Shown one piece after another: positions 34,301-43,821 of a DNA stretch of 64,000 nt (position 1 is its first letter; every line of letters begins with the position of its first letter). A program made the position numbers and the translations under genes. The notes under the pieces are model-generated. The model saw only the letters and a list, made by a program, of their open reading frames with translations. It had not been told where the DNA came from and searched no databases. Source of the stretch: Ctena decussata. Lineage: Eukaryota > Mollusca > Bivalvia > Lucinida > Lucinidae. The stretch covers positions 48,535,757 through 48,599,756 of the forward strand of contig OZ022499.1 of NCBI GenBank assembly GCA_963989385.1. Direction: 5' to 3'.

Positions 34301-36927
34301 CAAGCAGCTCTGGATTGATACCTATATTATCTGTAATACTGAAAATATTTCAGTATGAAAAGCATTGTATCAGCTTTGCTAAAAAATAAGATTTACCTTG
34401 CAACATAGACTAATCATTGAACAATGCGCATTTCTGGTGACGTCAATTCCTGTGCTAAATTGAAATGTATAGTAAGTTGTTTAAACTTCGATTTAGAGGT
34501 CAATTTAAGTGAAAGTGATTGTTTGATGACAGATATGAAACAATAAATAAATAAAATTTAAATCGTCATGCATGTTTTCTGTTATAAATAATCTTTTACG
34601 GCACCTTATGCTCTTTTGTCAGTAGCCTACCTGATTTTTTACGATAAATTTCCCCACCCACCCACATATTTCAATGCCAGTATGTCATATAAACTAACAA
34701 GTTTTTCAAGTCTTTATGTAAGGATTTTTCTTTCAATATGTCCCTCTAATTTTTGACATTAAACAAAAAATATATTTAGCCTGGGTCTTTTTATTAGAAG
34801 ATACATGTAATTCCATTTTATTGTTTTGTATTTAACATGAATTGCTGCTACTTTGCAACTTCCGGCATGGAGTTTGCACACATATCGTCGAGTTTCACCA
34901 ATGATTTGATGCCAGTCGTAACAAAATATAGTGACCTAATCATTTCAGTAATAAAATGTCTGTCATTTTTTGAAATGGGATGTGAATAAGTCAAAAATCA
35001 TATTTTATTGATATAATGCATTTATAATAATTGTGCATATATAACCACACAGCAGAGACAAAAATATCATTTATTATATTACTTGAGTAGAATCTGGAAA
35101 CGATTTCTTTATAACTTTCTTAGCTTACATTGAAAGGACAGTATTACGCGTTTCTTTATCAAAATATATCATTTTCTCATTGAGCAAATAGCAATAGAAT
35201 ACAAGAGACTTTCACTGAAAATGTCAAGTTTCCAGTATCCACACCCTTAAGTCGTATAGGCACGTGCTGTCTTGCATGGGTGACTTAGAAATTCTTTTAA
35301 CGCATACCATTCTAGAGTTTTTGAATTTACCTTTCTAATGATATATAAAACTACTGCTAAATATCAGCCAACAGGCTACCCCGAGATCATTTACATTATT
35401 TCTGAAATGCCCCTCGTACCATCCCAAGCTACTATGACTGACCGATTAATGTGCACACTTGTTAGAAGTATATGTGCGGTCAGAGGTCTTTCTTGTCATC
35501 TCAGCCCAAGTTCACAGTACAAGAGCCCTTGAAAGAGTATGATCCTAGCTAAGGTTAGAAGAAAGTCTGGGAGACTGTAATGCTAGCCAAGTTTCTGCTA
35601 GTCCAGAAAAGACCGTGGTGCAGGATACGGTTACTACTAGGCCTCTAAACAGAAATATGTTAAGTAGGAAGCTTTTAATCATTTTTTTTCATAGACCACA
35701 GCAGTATTATTTCCCATTCTTTTCCGTAGACTGTAGATACAATCTTCGTTTACCGTTTTGGTCACTTGATCACCACTGTTGACTTTGCAATAATTTCTAT
35801 TCACCTTTCCCTGTTTTTTGCAGTCCTTAGGGAATCTGCAAACTCCAGACCAGTCCGTTGCTTTATGCTGTTTTTCCATCTTTACTCCTTTTACTAAGAC
35901 TATCATAAAACCTCTGTGGAGACTGTTTACCAGTTCTAGTTTCTACATGGTCTCTTGTCAATATTGTGGTGTCAGCTGAGAGAACTGATAGACCACACGT
36001 GACTAGTATATAAACTACTAAACCGCAAGGCAGAACAGGGTTGCAACCGAAGCTGCTACTGAATTTCTTTACTTAGAATACATTACACTCAGAGAGTGTT
36101 AAAACTTCATTGAAGTGACTGCTCGTAAAATTATTATACTCTGTCCACAGTCTATGTCACACTTTGGTACCACATACTCGGTAACGTACATAACAGTGCA
36201 ATATTCTCTGTATATTGAAACAAGTACTTGAGATTTTAATTGTATACCGTAATTGTAATACCGGTTGTGTCAATAGCTAGTGTCAGTAAACATTCATTTT
36301 AATCAATACGATTATATTGCGCATTATCGGTATGTTCTATAAAAGACTTGGTAACGTAAGCAACATTAATGTTATTGGCCCTATTGATGTTCGATAGGAT
36401 TACTGCAGAGGATAACAAAGCACATTTTCTACAATAATAAAATTTGTTTCTGTTTCAATGAGGACTTTGATAAGTAGATATAGTTATAAATAACTTTCAT
36501 TAAAATGGTGCAGTAACGTAGTCAAACCGATGACTTTGTTTCTCAGTCACATACACTAGGTATTCAAATTAATTGTGAAATCGCCTGAACTGTTAGAAAA
36601 TATTCTTATAACAAGATATCTACTTCAGATGTACTTTCTGGGCTCCAAAACATGAGTATATGATGCATATTTATCACATTTCATTAAATGTCAGTGGGTT
36701 GGGTAAGGAAAAGTCATCTCAAAAAAAATCTGTCCCACTTTTGATTCCGGCATCCATTCTTATTTTGACTCTCTCTGGTAGTACTAAGCCCTGGTATCAA
36801 CAGAAATGTTCTACCTTATGGGTTGAAACAGAATTGCATTCCACGTCATGGGCCCCTAGACTAGTTGTTTCAGCGTAATGAATGAGACCATGAAGAAACC
36901 AAAATAAGTTCAGAGAGTGGGATATAT
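31391..36927. other. No gene recognised in 5.5 kb
   Basis: AT-rich sequence with only short frames (at most about 117 codons) and no convincing splice-framed coding segment. The phrase CATACTCGGTAACGTA with AACAGYG recurs near 33718-33745 and 36173-36200, hinting at a decayed repeat spanning part of this interval. No tRNA, rRNA or intact element was recognised. Confidence 0.4.
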
Positions 36928-37092
36928 GAGCCGCGACTCTTCGCTAAGCGCTTTACATGTAAGTGTAGATAAGGGTCTAAGCTGCCTCCGTGCGGACAGC
37001 GAAGACTCTGATCAGACTGGGCGGGCGCCCAGGCTGATCTGAGTCTACGCTGGGTGCACAACCACTTTGTTGGTTTTCTCGTGTCGCGGCTT
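36928..37092. mobile_element. MITE family 1, copy D (left arm shortened)
   Basis: Begins GAGCCGCGACTCTTCGCTAA, so part of the left arm is deleted. The core and right arm (CACTTTGTTGGTTTTCTCGT then GTCGCGGC) are intact. Confidence 0.85.
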
Positions 37093-37476
37093 AATAAAGT
37101 TCTTCGTCAACCGTATTCGGGTTAAGTCATCCGTTCTCCTGGGAGAACACACAGACCATCATAGCACTGAGTATGCAGTTCGCGCTGTCATGTTTCCCTT
37201 TGTTACATAACATGGCGCGGACACACAGAGTTTTAGACCTTTCTCAACTCTGAGTCTACTGGGGCATAGTAACTTTAGTCTCTTCACCTTTATGAAGAAT
37301 ATATAGGTTAAGACCCCTTCGGGTTGTTAGTAGGAGAACAGCGAACCTTAAAGCCCATGTTACACTATCCAATTTCTTCGTTCAAATACGGGTTAATATA
37401 TGTTCATTTATTTGACACTGTAACACCATAACAAAATAATCTTAATTGCATTTCAAATAAGATAAAATAAAATAAC
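37093..37476. other. No gene seen
   Basis: Unique flank of the LTR element. It ends TAAC at 37473-37476, the left half of the LTR element's target duplication. Confidence 0.5.
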
Positions 37477-37731
37477 TGTAATGAAGGTGAGACTACCTTG
37501 TCTCCGCTAATGACGTCGGAGACTCCGTTACTCCTCCAACCCATGAACTTTCAGTTTTTCGTGCAACTCATGTAACCTTCTGGCGGAGCCCTGATTATTA
37601 TATAAAGCCATGTTTTGCTTATTTGTTGTTCAGTGTTCAGTTTGATTGTGTAGAGTCAGGTGGATTATTAAATTTATGATTTGGCTAGTGCGTTTCTTGT
37701 TCTGTTGTCTGGAATATAAGAAATCTTTACA
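37477..37731 (+). repeat. LTR 1
   Basis: A TG...CA bounded 255-bp repeat. TATA box TATATAAA at 37599-37606 suggests a transcript start about 30 bp downstream. GGAGACTCCG and TGACGTC words lie upstream. Confidence 0.92.
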
Positions 37732-37732
37732 T

Positions 37733-37750
37733 TGGTGTCAGAAGTGGGAT
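37733..37750 (+). promoter_or_regulatory. Primer-binding site (tRNA-Leu type)
   Basis: TGGTGTCAGAAGTGGGAT starts one base after the LTR. It is complementary to the 3' end of animal tRNA-Leu (CAG type) plus CCA. An identical site follows LTR 2 at 39477-39494. Confidence 0.8.
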
Positions 37751-37762
37751 TTCTTTAATCTA

Positions 37763-38959
37763 ATGAGATTGTGTGAACCAAGTGATTCAGGCAACATGCA
37801 TGATTCAAAGGATCTACCAAGAACACCAGCAGAGCATGGACGTTCATTGGATGTAAATTCGCCAGGACAAATTAGTCCCAGCGATGATTCGGGCATTGGC
37901 CGATCATTTTTCCCGCCTGATTTTACGAATGATGTTAGTGTTAGCACTCCGGTGGCTGCTGAACCACCAACACCTACAGTATTAATTCATCGGAGTAATA
38001 GGTGGGCTAAGTTTCTGTTCGTTTGGATTTCTGTGGTGATTGCTATACTAAGCATACAGCTTGGGACTGAAAAAGTGAGGAGGTTGAAGAATAAGGTTGA
38101 AGAAAAGTGGAAAATCGTGAATTTCAGTGATTATTGGATTTACTTGGTTTTGTTCTGTGTCTTTGTGATATCTATATGTGTCACCATGTTCTGGCCGGAT
38201 CGGAGTTTTCATCAGCTTACCCAGAATGTTCTTTCTCCTATACCTTATAGTCGACAGTCCAAGTGCAACGTTGATCCCGGGGTTACTAGAGAGCAGCATT
38301 TGGACAAGTCTTCTACTTGTACAGCGACTGGAAATCCTAGCAAACGCGATTTTCCATGTCGACATGTATTCAATGGTCAAGGCCAAGATATCTGGCATGA
38401 CTTTCGGAGGTATTTTGAAAATGTGTGTATAATGAATAATTGGAATAGTGAATATTCGAGAAGAACATTATTGTGTTGTTTGCGAGGTCAAGCTGAGGCA
38501 TATGCTTATGGTTTGCCTGTTTCGGAGCAAAGCAATCTGAATGCTTTGCTTGCTAAGCTGGAGGAGAGTTTCGGTCCTGCAAACATGAAAGACAGTTTTA
38601 TAGCAGATGCAAAGCTAAGGCGGAAGCGAAAAGGTGAAACTTATCGTGAATTTGGTCAGGTTATAGAGGATCTTTTTCGGAAAGCTTACCCTTGTAATAT
38701 GGATGTAGCCAAAGAACAATCACTTATTACGTTTTTAGACAACTGCAATGAATCTACTGATTTTCGATTAACTGTCAAACGCACGAATCCGAAAACCTTT
38801 CAGGAAGCCGTTACCAGTGCTATGAAAGAAGAGTGTTTACGTTTGACGGAGTCTGAAAAATCTAAAAAGTCTTATCAGGCTGTATATGATACCGGAAGAC
38901 AGTCGAGAGAAGAAAATATTGAACAAGTAGCCGGGGATGAAGAATATGGCGTTCAGTAA
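37763..38959 (+). CDS. gag: Gag-like protein with two N-terminal membrane segments (copy 1)
   Basis: The frame is open from 37646 through the LTR and primer site, but the first plausible internal ATG is at 37763 (398 codons); 37796 is an alternative. Residue numbers here count from 37646. A Ser/Pro-rich acidic segment (about 50-112) is followed by two hydrophobic segments (about 121-139 and 163-183), separated by a basic linker. A Gag capsid-like region follows (about 241-404: IWHDFRRYFENV, LRGQAEAYAYGL, RKRKGETYREFG). No CCHC zinc knuckle is seen. Capsid assembly is inferred from the family. The membrane segments are unusual for a Ty3-type Gag and may direct assembly to a membrane. Gly at residue 85 and Tyr at 201 distinguish it from copy 2. 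Confidence 0.78.
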   Translation: MRLCEPSDSGNMHDSKDLPRTPAEHGRSLDVNSPGQISPSDDSGIGRSFFPPDFTNDVSVSTPVAAEPPTPTVLIHRSNRWAKFLFVWISVVIAILSIQLGTEKVRRLKNKVEEKWKIVNFSDYWIYLVLFCVFVISICVTMFWPDRSFHQLTQNVLSPIPYSRQSKCNVDPGVTREQHLDKSSTCTATGNPSKRDFPCRHVFNGQGQDIWHDFRRYFENVCIMNNWNSEYSRRTLLCCLRGQAEAYAYGLPVSEQSNLNALLAKLEESFGPANMKDSFIADAKLRRKRKGETYREFGQVIEDLFRKAYPCNMDVAKEQSLITFLDNCNESTDFRLTVKRTNPKTFQEAVTSAMKEECLRLTESEKSKKSYQAVYDTGRQSREENIEQVAGDEEYGVQ

Positions 38960-39204
38960 TGATTCCAGCATGACGGATGATGTATTAAGTCAAGATGATG
39001 ATACAGGTGATACGAACAGTGAGGTGATCATTATTAGATTCTGGTGTTTTAATTTTGGATTATTTGACAGTAAAGCCAGGTAGACTTTCTCCTTGTTTTC
39101 ACTAACTTTTTTTTCAAGTATTGTGGTGAACAGAAATGGACATAAAATGTGTTCCTGTCGTACACCATTGACACTTTGAAATTTGAACAGTGGAAGTTCA
39201 CTTT

Positions 39205-39220
39205 AAATGGAAGGGGGCAG
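39205..39220 (+). promoter_or_regulatory. Polypurine tract
   Basis: AAATGGAAGGGGGCAG directly precedes LTR 2 and would prime plus-strand synthesis. An identical tract at 40949-40964 precedes LTR 3. The 245 bp between gag and this tract hold only short frames, one with a DSG word that may be a relic of pol. Confidence 0.82.
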
Positions 39221-39475
39221 TGTAATGAAGGTGAGACTACCTTGTCTCCGCTAATGACGTCGGAGACTCCGTTACTCCTCCAACCCATGAACTTTCAGTT
39301 TTTCGTGCAACTCATGTAACCTTCTGGCGGAGCCCTGATTATTATATAAAGCCATGTTTTGCTTATTTGTTGTTCAGTGTTCAGTTTGATTGTGTAGAGT
39401 CAGGTGGATTATTAAATTTATGATTTGGCTAGTGCGTTTCTTGTTCTGTTGTCTGGAATATAAGAAATCTTTACA
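39221..39475 (+). repeat. LTR 2
   Basis: Identical by eye to LTR 1, shared between the two internal regions. It can serve as 3' LTR for copy 1 and 5' LTR for copy 2. Confidence 0.92.
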
Positions 39476-39506
39476 TTGGTGTCAGAAGTGGGATTTCTTT
39501 AATCTA

Positions 39507-40703
39507 ATGAGATTGTGTGAACCAAGTGATTCAGGCAACATGCATGATTCAAAGGATCTACCAAGAACACCAGCAGAGCATGGACGTTCATTGGATGTAA
39601 ATTCGCCAGGACAAATTAGTCCCAGCGATGATTCGGGCATTGACCGATCATTTTTCCCGCCTGATTTTACGAATGATGTTAGTGTTAGCACTCCGGTGGC
39701 TGCTGAACCACCAACACCTACAGTATTAATTCATCGGAGTAATAGGTGGGCTAAGTTTCTGTTCGTTTGGATTTCTGTGGTGATTGCTATACTAAGCATA
39801 CAGCTTGGGACTGAAAAAGTGAGGAGGTTGAAGAATAAGGTTGAAGAAAAGTGGAAAATCGTGAATTTCAGTGATTATTGGATTTACTTGGTTTTGTTCT
39901 GTGTCTTTGTGATATCTATATGTGTCACCATGTTCTGGCCGGATCGGAGTTTTCATCAGCTTACCCAGAATGTTCTTTCTCCTATACCTCATAGTCGACA
40001 GTCCAAGTGCAACGTTGATCCCGGGGTTACTAGAGAGCAGCATTTGGACAAGTCTTCTACTTGTACAGCGACTGGAAATCCTAGCAAACGCGATTTTCCA
40101 TGTCGACATGTATTCAATGGTCAAGGCCAAGATATCTGGCATGACTTTCGGAGGTATTTTGAAAATGTGTGTATAATGAATAATTGGAATAGTGAATATT
40201 CGAGAAGAACATTATTGTGTTGTTTGCGAGGTCAAGCTGAGGCATATGCTTATGGTTTGCCTGTTTCGGAGCAAAGCAATCTGAATGCTTTGCTTGCTAA
40301 GCTGGAGGAGAGTTTCGGTCCTGCAAACATGAAAGACAGTTTTATAGCAGATGCAAAGCTAAGGCGGAAGCGAAAAGGTGAAACTTATCGTGAATTTGGT
40401 CAGGTTATAGAGGATCTTTTTCGGAAAGCTTACCCTTGTAATATGGATGTAGCCAAAGAACAATCACTTATTACGTTTTTAGACAACTGCAATGAATCTA
40501 CTGATTTTCGATTAACTGTCAAACGCACGAATCCGAAAACCTTTCAGGAAGCCGTTACCAGTGCTATGAAAGAAGAGTGTTTACGTTTGACGGAGTCTGA
40601 AAAATCTAAAAAGTCTTATCAGGCTGTATATGATACCGGAAGACAGTCGAGAGAAGAAAATATTGAACAAGTAGCCGGGGATGAAGAATATGGCGTTCAG
40701 TAA
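39507..40703 (+). CDS. gag: Gag-like protein with two N-terminal membrane segments (copy 2)
   Basis: Same frame as copy 1, shifted by 1744 bp. It differs at two codons: Asp instead of Gly (residue 85 counted from 39390) and His instead of Tyr (residue 201). Two nucleotide changes, both amino-acid changing, in 1.2 kb show that the duplication is very recent. Both copies are open, so both may be expressed from their own upstream LTR. Reverse transcriptase and integrase would have to come from another element. Confidence 0.78.
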   Translation: MRLCEPSDSGNMHDSKDLPRTPAEHGRSLDVNSPGQISPSDDSGIDRSFFPPDFTNDVSVSTPVAAEPPTPTVLIHRSNRWAKFLFVWISVVIAILSIQLGTEKVRRLKNKVEEKWKIVNFSDYWIYLVLFCVFVISICVTMFWPDRSFHQLTQNVLSPIPHSRQSKCNVDPGVTREQHLDKSSTCTATGNPSKRDFPCRHVFNGQGQDIWHDFRRYFENVCIMNNWNSEYSRRTLLCCLRGQAEAYAYGLPVSEQSNLNALLAKLEESFGPANMKDSFIADAKLRRKRKGETYREFGQVIEDLFRKAYPCNMDVAKEQSLITFLDNCNESTDFRLTVKRTNPKTFQEAVTSAMKEECLRLTESEKSKKSYQAVYDTGRQSREENIEQVAGDEEYGVQ

Positions 40704-40964
40704 TGATTCCAGCATGACGGATGATGTATTAAGTCAAGATGATGATACAGGTGATACGAACAGTGAGGTGATCATTATTAGATTCTGGTGTTTTAATTTT
40801 GGATTATTTGACAGTAAAGCCAGGTAGACTTTCTCCTTGTTTTCACTAACTTTTTTTTCAAGTATTGTGGTGAACAGAAATGGACATAAAATGTGTTCCT
40901 GTCGTACACCATTGACACTTTGAAATTTGAACAGTGGAAGTTCACTTTAAATGGAAGGGGGCAG

Positions 40965-41219
40965 TGTAATGAAGGTGAGACTACCTTGTCTCCGCTAATG
41001 ACGTCGGAGACTCCGTTACTCCTCCAACCCATGAACTTTCAGTTTTTCGTGCAACTCATGTAACCTTCTGGCGGAGCCCTGATTATTATATAAAGCCATG
41101 TTTTGCTTATTTGTTGTTCAGTGTTCAGTTTGATTGTGTAGAGTCAGGTGGATTATTAAATTTATGATTTGGCTAGTGCGTTTCTTGTTCTGTTGTCTGG
41201 AATATAAGAAATCTTTACA
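40965..41219 (+). repeat. LTR 3
   Basis: Identical by eye to LTRs 1 and 2. No primer-binding site follows it, and TAAC of the target duplication comes next, so this is the true 3' end of the insertion. Confidence 0.92.
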
Positions 41220-41223
41220 TAAC

Positions 41224-42065
41224 AAATATTGGATAGCGATAGAACCGGTCCATTATTTCCCCAAATATTTCTTGACAAGCGGCTGATAAGGATGCAATTT
41301 ACGACTTGCACCTGCAACATTCGTGGTAAGCGGTTATGAATACGGTAGATTTTATAGTAAAACATCTTTTTTTCTGACATTCAAATTAACACAGTTTAAA
41401 CATTCCAGCCTTTTTGATGAATAATGATGCATTTGCCAAATTTGATGCTAGCTATTTGACAGTCTTACATGAATATTGAATCAAATATTGCATTTGAACA
41501 ATTGACCAAAGAAACAACATAGTTTTATCAAACATTTTCTTGACAAGCACTATAAATCAAGAGCATTTTATAGCGTAACATGGGCTTTATACCCAATAAC
41601 TAATCATGGAGTCTGAAGATATATATGTAGGTTATCAAAGTTATCGAAACTATGTCTGATTTACGCGGATATAGGTCACTCACTTTTACATATATGAGCC
41701 GCCACATGAGAAAATATACTCGCTACGTACGCTAACAGCAAAGACTAAAATTACAATGCGCAGTTGCGCAGTGTGATCGAGGTCTTCGCTGTTCACGTAC
41801 ACAGCCTATCAATCTATATCTGACTCTTCTCTCTTCTCAAACGTGTTGAGAACCACTTGCTCATGGCCGAGCTATTGAAAATATGCGGGGACATGGTGTA
41901 AATATGCGAGGACATGGTGTCAGGACAATAACCTGTGATGGGCTGTTCAGTAAATATACATGTTCTGTATATTCAAAATATTAGTTGTTTCTCAGAGAGA
42001 GAACACGAACAATCTGCGCCCCTTTTGGTCTTAACAGAAGTGACGGCATATTATGACGTTGACTT
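41224..42065. other. No gene seen; degraded MITE family 1 near 41693-41830
   Basis: TATGAGCCGCCACATGAGAA at 41691 and GGTCTTCGCTGTTCACGTA later resemble a strongly diverged MITE family 1 copy. Otherwise unique. Confidence 0.4.
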
Positions 42066-42245
42066 AAGAAATAGATCAGCTCTAGCAGTGAATTGTTGAG
42101 TAATAATTCACTGTTTGGAGGTCAGTTGTAAAGTAGATCATATCACGAGCGCAGAGCGCGAGTGATATATCCACTTACAACTGACCAACAAACAGTGAAT
42201 TATTACTCAACAATTCAATGCTAGAGCTGAACTATTTCGATTCTA
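42066..42245. mobile_element. Palindromic MITE, about 175 bp
   Basis: GAAATAGATCAGCTCTAGCA, GTGAATTGTTGAGTAATAAT and GGTCAGTTGTAAAG are matched by CTTACAACTGACC, ATTATTACTCAACAATTC and TGCTAGAGCTGAACTATTTC around AGCGCAGAGCGCGAG. A piece of the same arm (CAGTGAATTGTTGCAG) recurs near 42474. Confidence 0.8.
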
Positions 42246-43324
42246 ACACTCAAAAACGCTGAAAAAGTGTTCTTTCATTCAAATTTTCCAAACCTTCCTC
42301 CCAGCACGTTCATGCTCCCGCCAATATTCCTAACTGTATCTAAGATAAATCTACGTTTTTATGGCGATTTTAGAAAGAAAAAGAGACGTTAGACCGTCTA
42401 ACGGCTCAAAACGTCACAACATTACGTCAGAATTGCCAGTGACATCGGCAATAAGACTCACGCGCTCCGAAACAGTGAATTGTTGCAGAATAAAACACGG
42501 AAACTTCCCATTGCTTCTATAGGCGCACCATGTTAGAATCAATGTTAACTAAATGTTGTTTGAACATTGTGTGCTTTCTCTTACTGCCTTGTGTGCCCCT
42601 CGGTTTGGTTTGCATCAGCGATAGTAAAACGTTTTTTTCCAACGTTATATATCCTGCAGGGAATTACCCTACAGTCACACAACGTTGAAAAACACTGAGT
42701 TAATTTATGACGAATCAACGTAGATTCAACGTTTACTCAACCTTGTATGCCTTCCAGATTATGTTTTGAAGTTGATTTTACACATCAAACTGTCAACACA
42801 TGTTCAGACTTAGTTTGCTGGAGAATGACTTACGAACTTATTAGACAACCCACAAATATATATAAAAAATACACACTCAGAGGTTGGCCTGTGTTTACTG
42901 ACCTTCGATAATTCATTCATGTGGGGAGTAAAACCTAGAACACACGGGAAAATTAAAAGCGACACTGGTAAATTTGTCCGCTTTATATATTCTTGTGCTA
43001 TTTTCAGCCAGCGGTTAGAATACTAATTTAATTGCTGTTCAGTTAATGTTACATTTTTCAAAAGGGTTATGAATCTTTATATGAGTGCATTTTTGTTCGC
43101 TTTTACGGTTCATACAGTTTTGATTATTCCATTAAATACGTAAACAAAATACATATATTAAAGAATTTTGATTTGTGAACGCCCATTGTGAGATAAAACT
43201 AGTGGACGGCCCTAAATTTCATGAAGCATTATTATGTAGTGTTATTCTTACCAAATCCGCTTCAAAGAAACGTTATCGTTCGACGAGTTCCGAAAGTTCC
43301 GTCGGCCAGTCAACTTCTTCATTT
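42246..43324. other. No gene seen
   Basis: Contains CAACGTT-rich degenerate palindromes near 42640-42750. Otherwise no recognised feature. The promoter and first exon of the gene at 43822 may lie here but cannot be placed. Confidence 0.35.
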
Positions 43325-43560
43325 GAGCCGCGACGTGAGAAAACCAACAATGTGGTTGTGCGCCCAGCGCAGACCCAGATCAGCTATGGCATTCGCCCAG
43401 TCTGATCAGAGTCTTCGCTGTCCGTATGGAGGTAGCTTAGACCCTCAGCTACCCTTTAAGCGCTTAGCGAAGAGTCTGCTCGGACTGGGCGGATGCCCAG
43501 GCTGATCAGAGTCTTCGCTGGGCGCACAATCACATTGTTGGTTTTCTCGTGTCGCGGCTC
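43325..43560. mobile_element. MITE family 1, copy E
   Basis: The best-preserved copy: GAGCCGCGACGTGAGAAAAC at the left, GGTTTTCTCGTGTCGCGGCTC (43540-43560) at the right, with core GGGCGGATGCCCAGGCTGAT. It lies only 158 bp upstream of the splice acceptor of the PEP-synthase-like gene. Confidence 0.92.
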
Positions 43561-43718
43561 AAAATTTTATCAGTGACGTCGTATATAGTAATATTATCGT
43601 GGGTGAAGCCAATAAGTCCAATCATGTTTATCTGAGAGAAGTCGGTAGCAAGTGAAAATATAAACCATCTAATACAATGCATTTCACAATTTCATAACGT
43701 TTCTTTCTATTTTTCAGA

Positions 43719-43821
43719 TACAAGATAAGATATTATCCGAGACCTTCTTAACGAGACCTTCTTACTCTAAAGCAAAAGGAAAATCTTAAAATCTGCAGAG
43801 AGTGATTAAAGTGGAAATAAA
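43719..43821 (+). other. 5' UTR part of the PEP-synthase-like gene's last exon
   Basis: A pyrimidine-rich tract TTTCTTTCTATTTTTCAG ends at 43718 and looks like a splice acceptor, so at least one upstream non-coding exon is expected. The segment up to the ATG at 43822 has no ATG in frame. Confidence 0.55.

Larger units (their letters stand above)
37477..41219 (+). mobile_element. Tandem gag-only LTR retrotransposon (LTR-gag-LTR-gag-LTR)
   Basis: Three LTRs of 255 bp and two internal regions of 1489 bp repeat with a period of 1744 bp. The LTRs start TGTAATGAAG and end ATCTTTACA and look identical by eye. The outer borders carry the 4-bp duplication TAAC (37473-37476, 41220-41223). Each internal region has a tRNA-Leu type primer site, one gag frame and a polypurine tract, but no protease, RT, RNase H or integrase. 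By eye the two gag frames differ at only two bases (37899/39643 and 38246/39990). The design matches non-autonomous TR-GAG type elements. The array probably arose by recombination between LTRs. Confidence 0.9.

Noticed and set aside
37738..38398. Minus-strand frames of 69 and 116 codons inside gag (and their copies in 39482-40142)
   Set aside because: They lie antisense to a clearly coding gag and are duplicated with it; no independent support.
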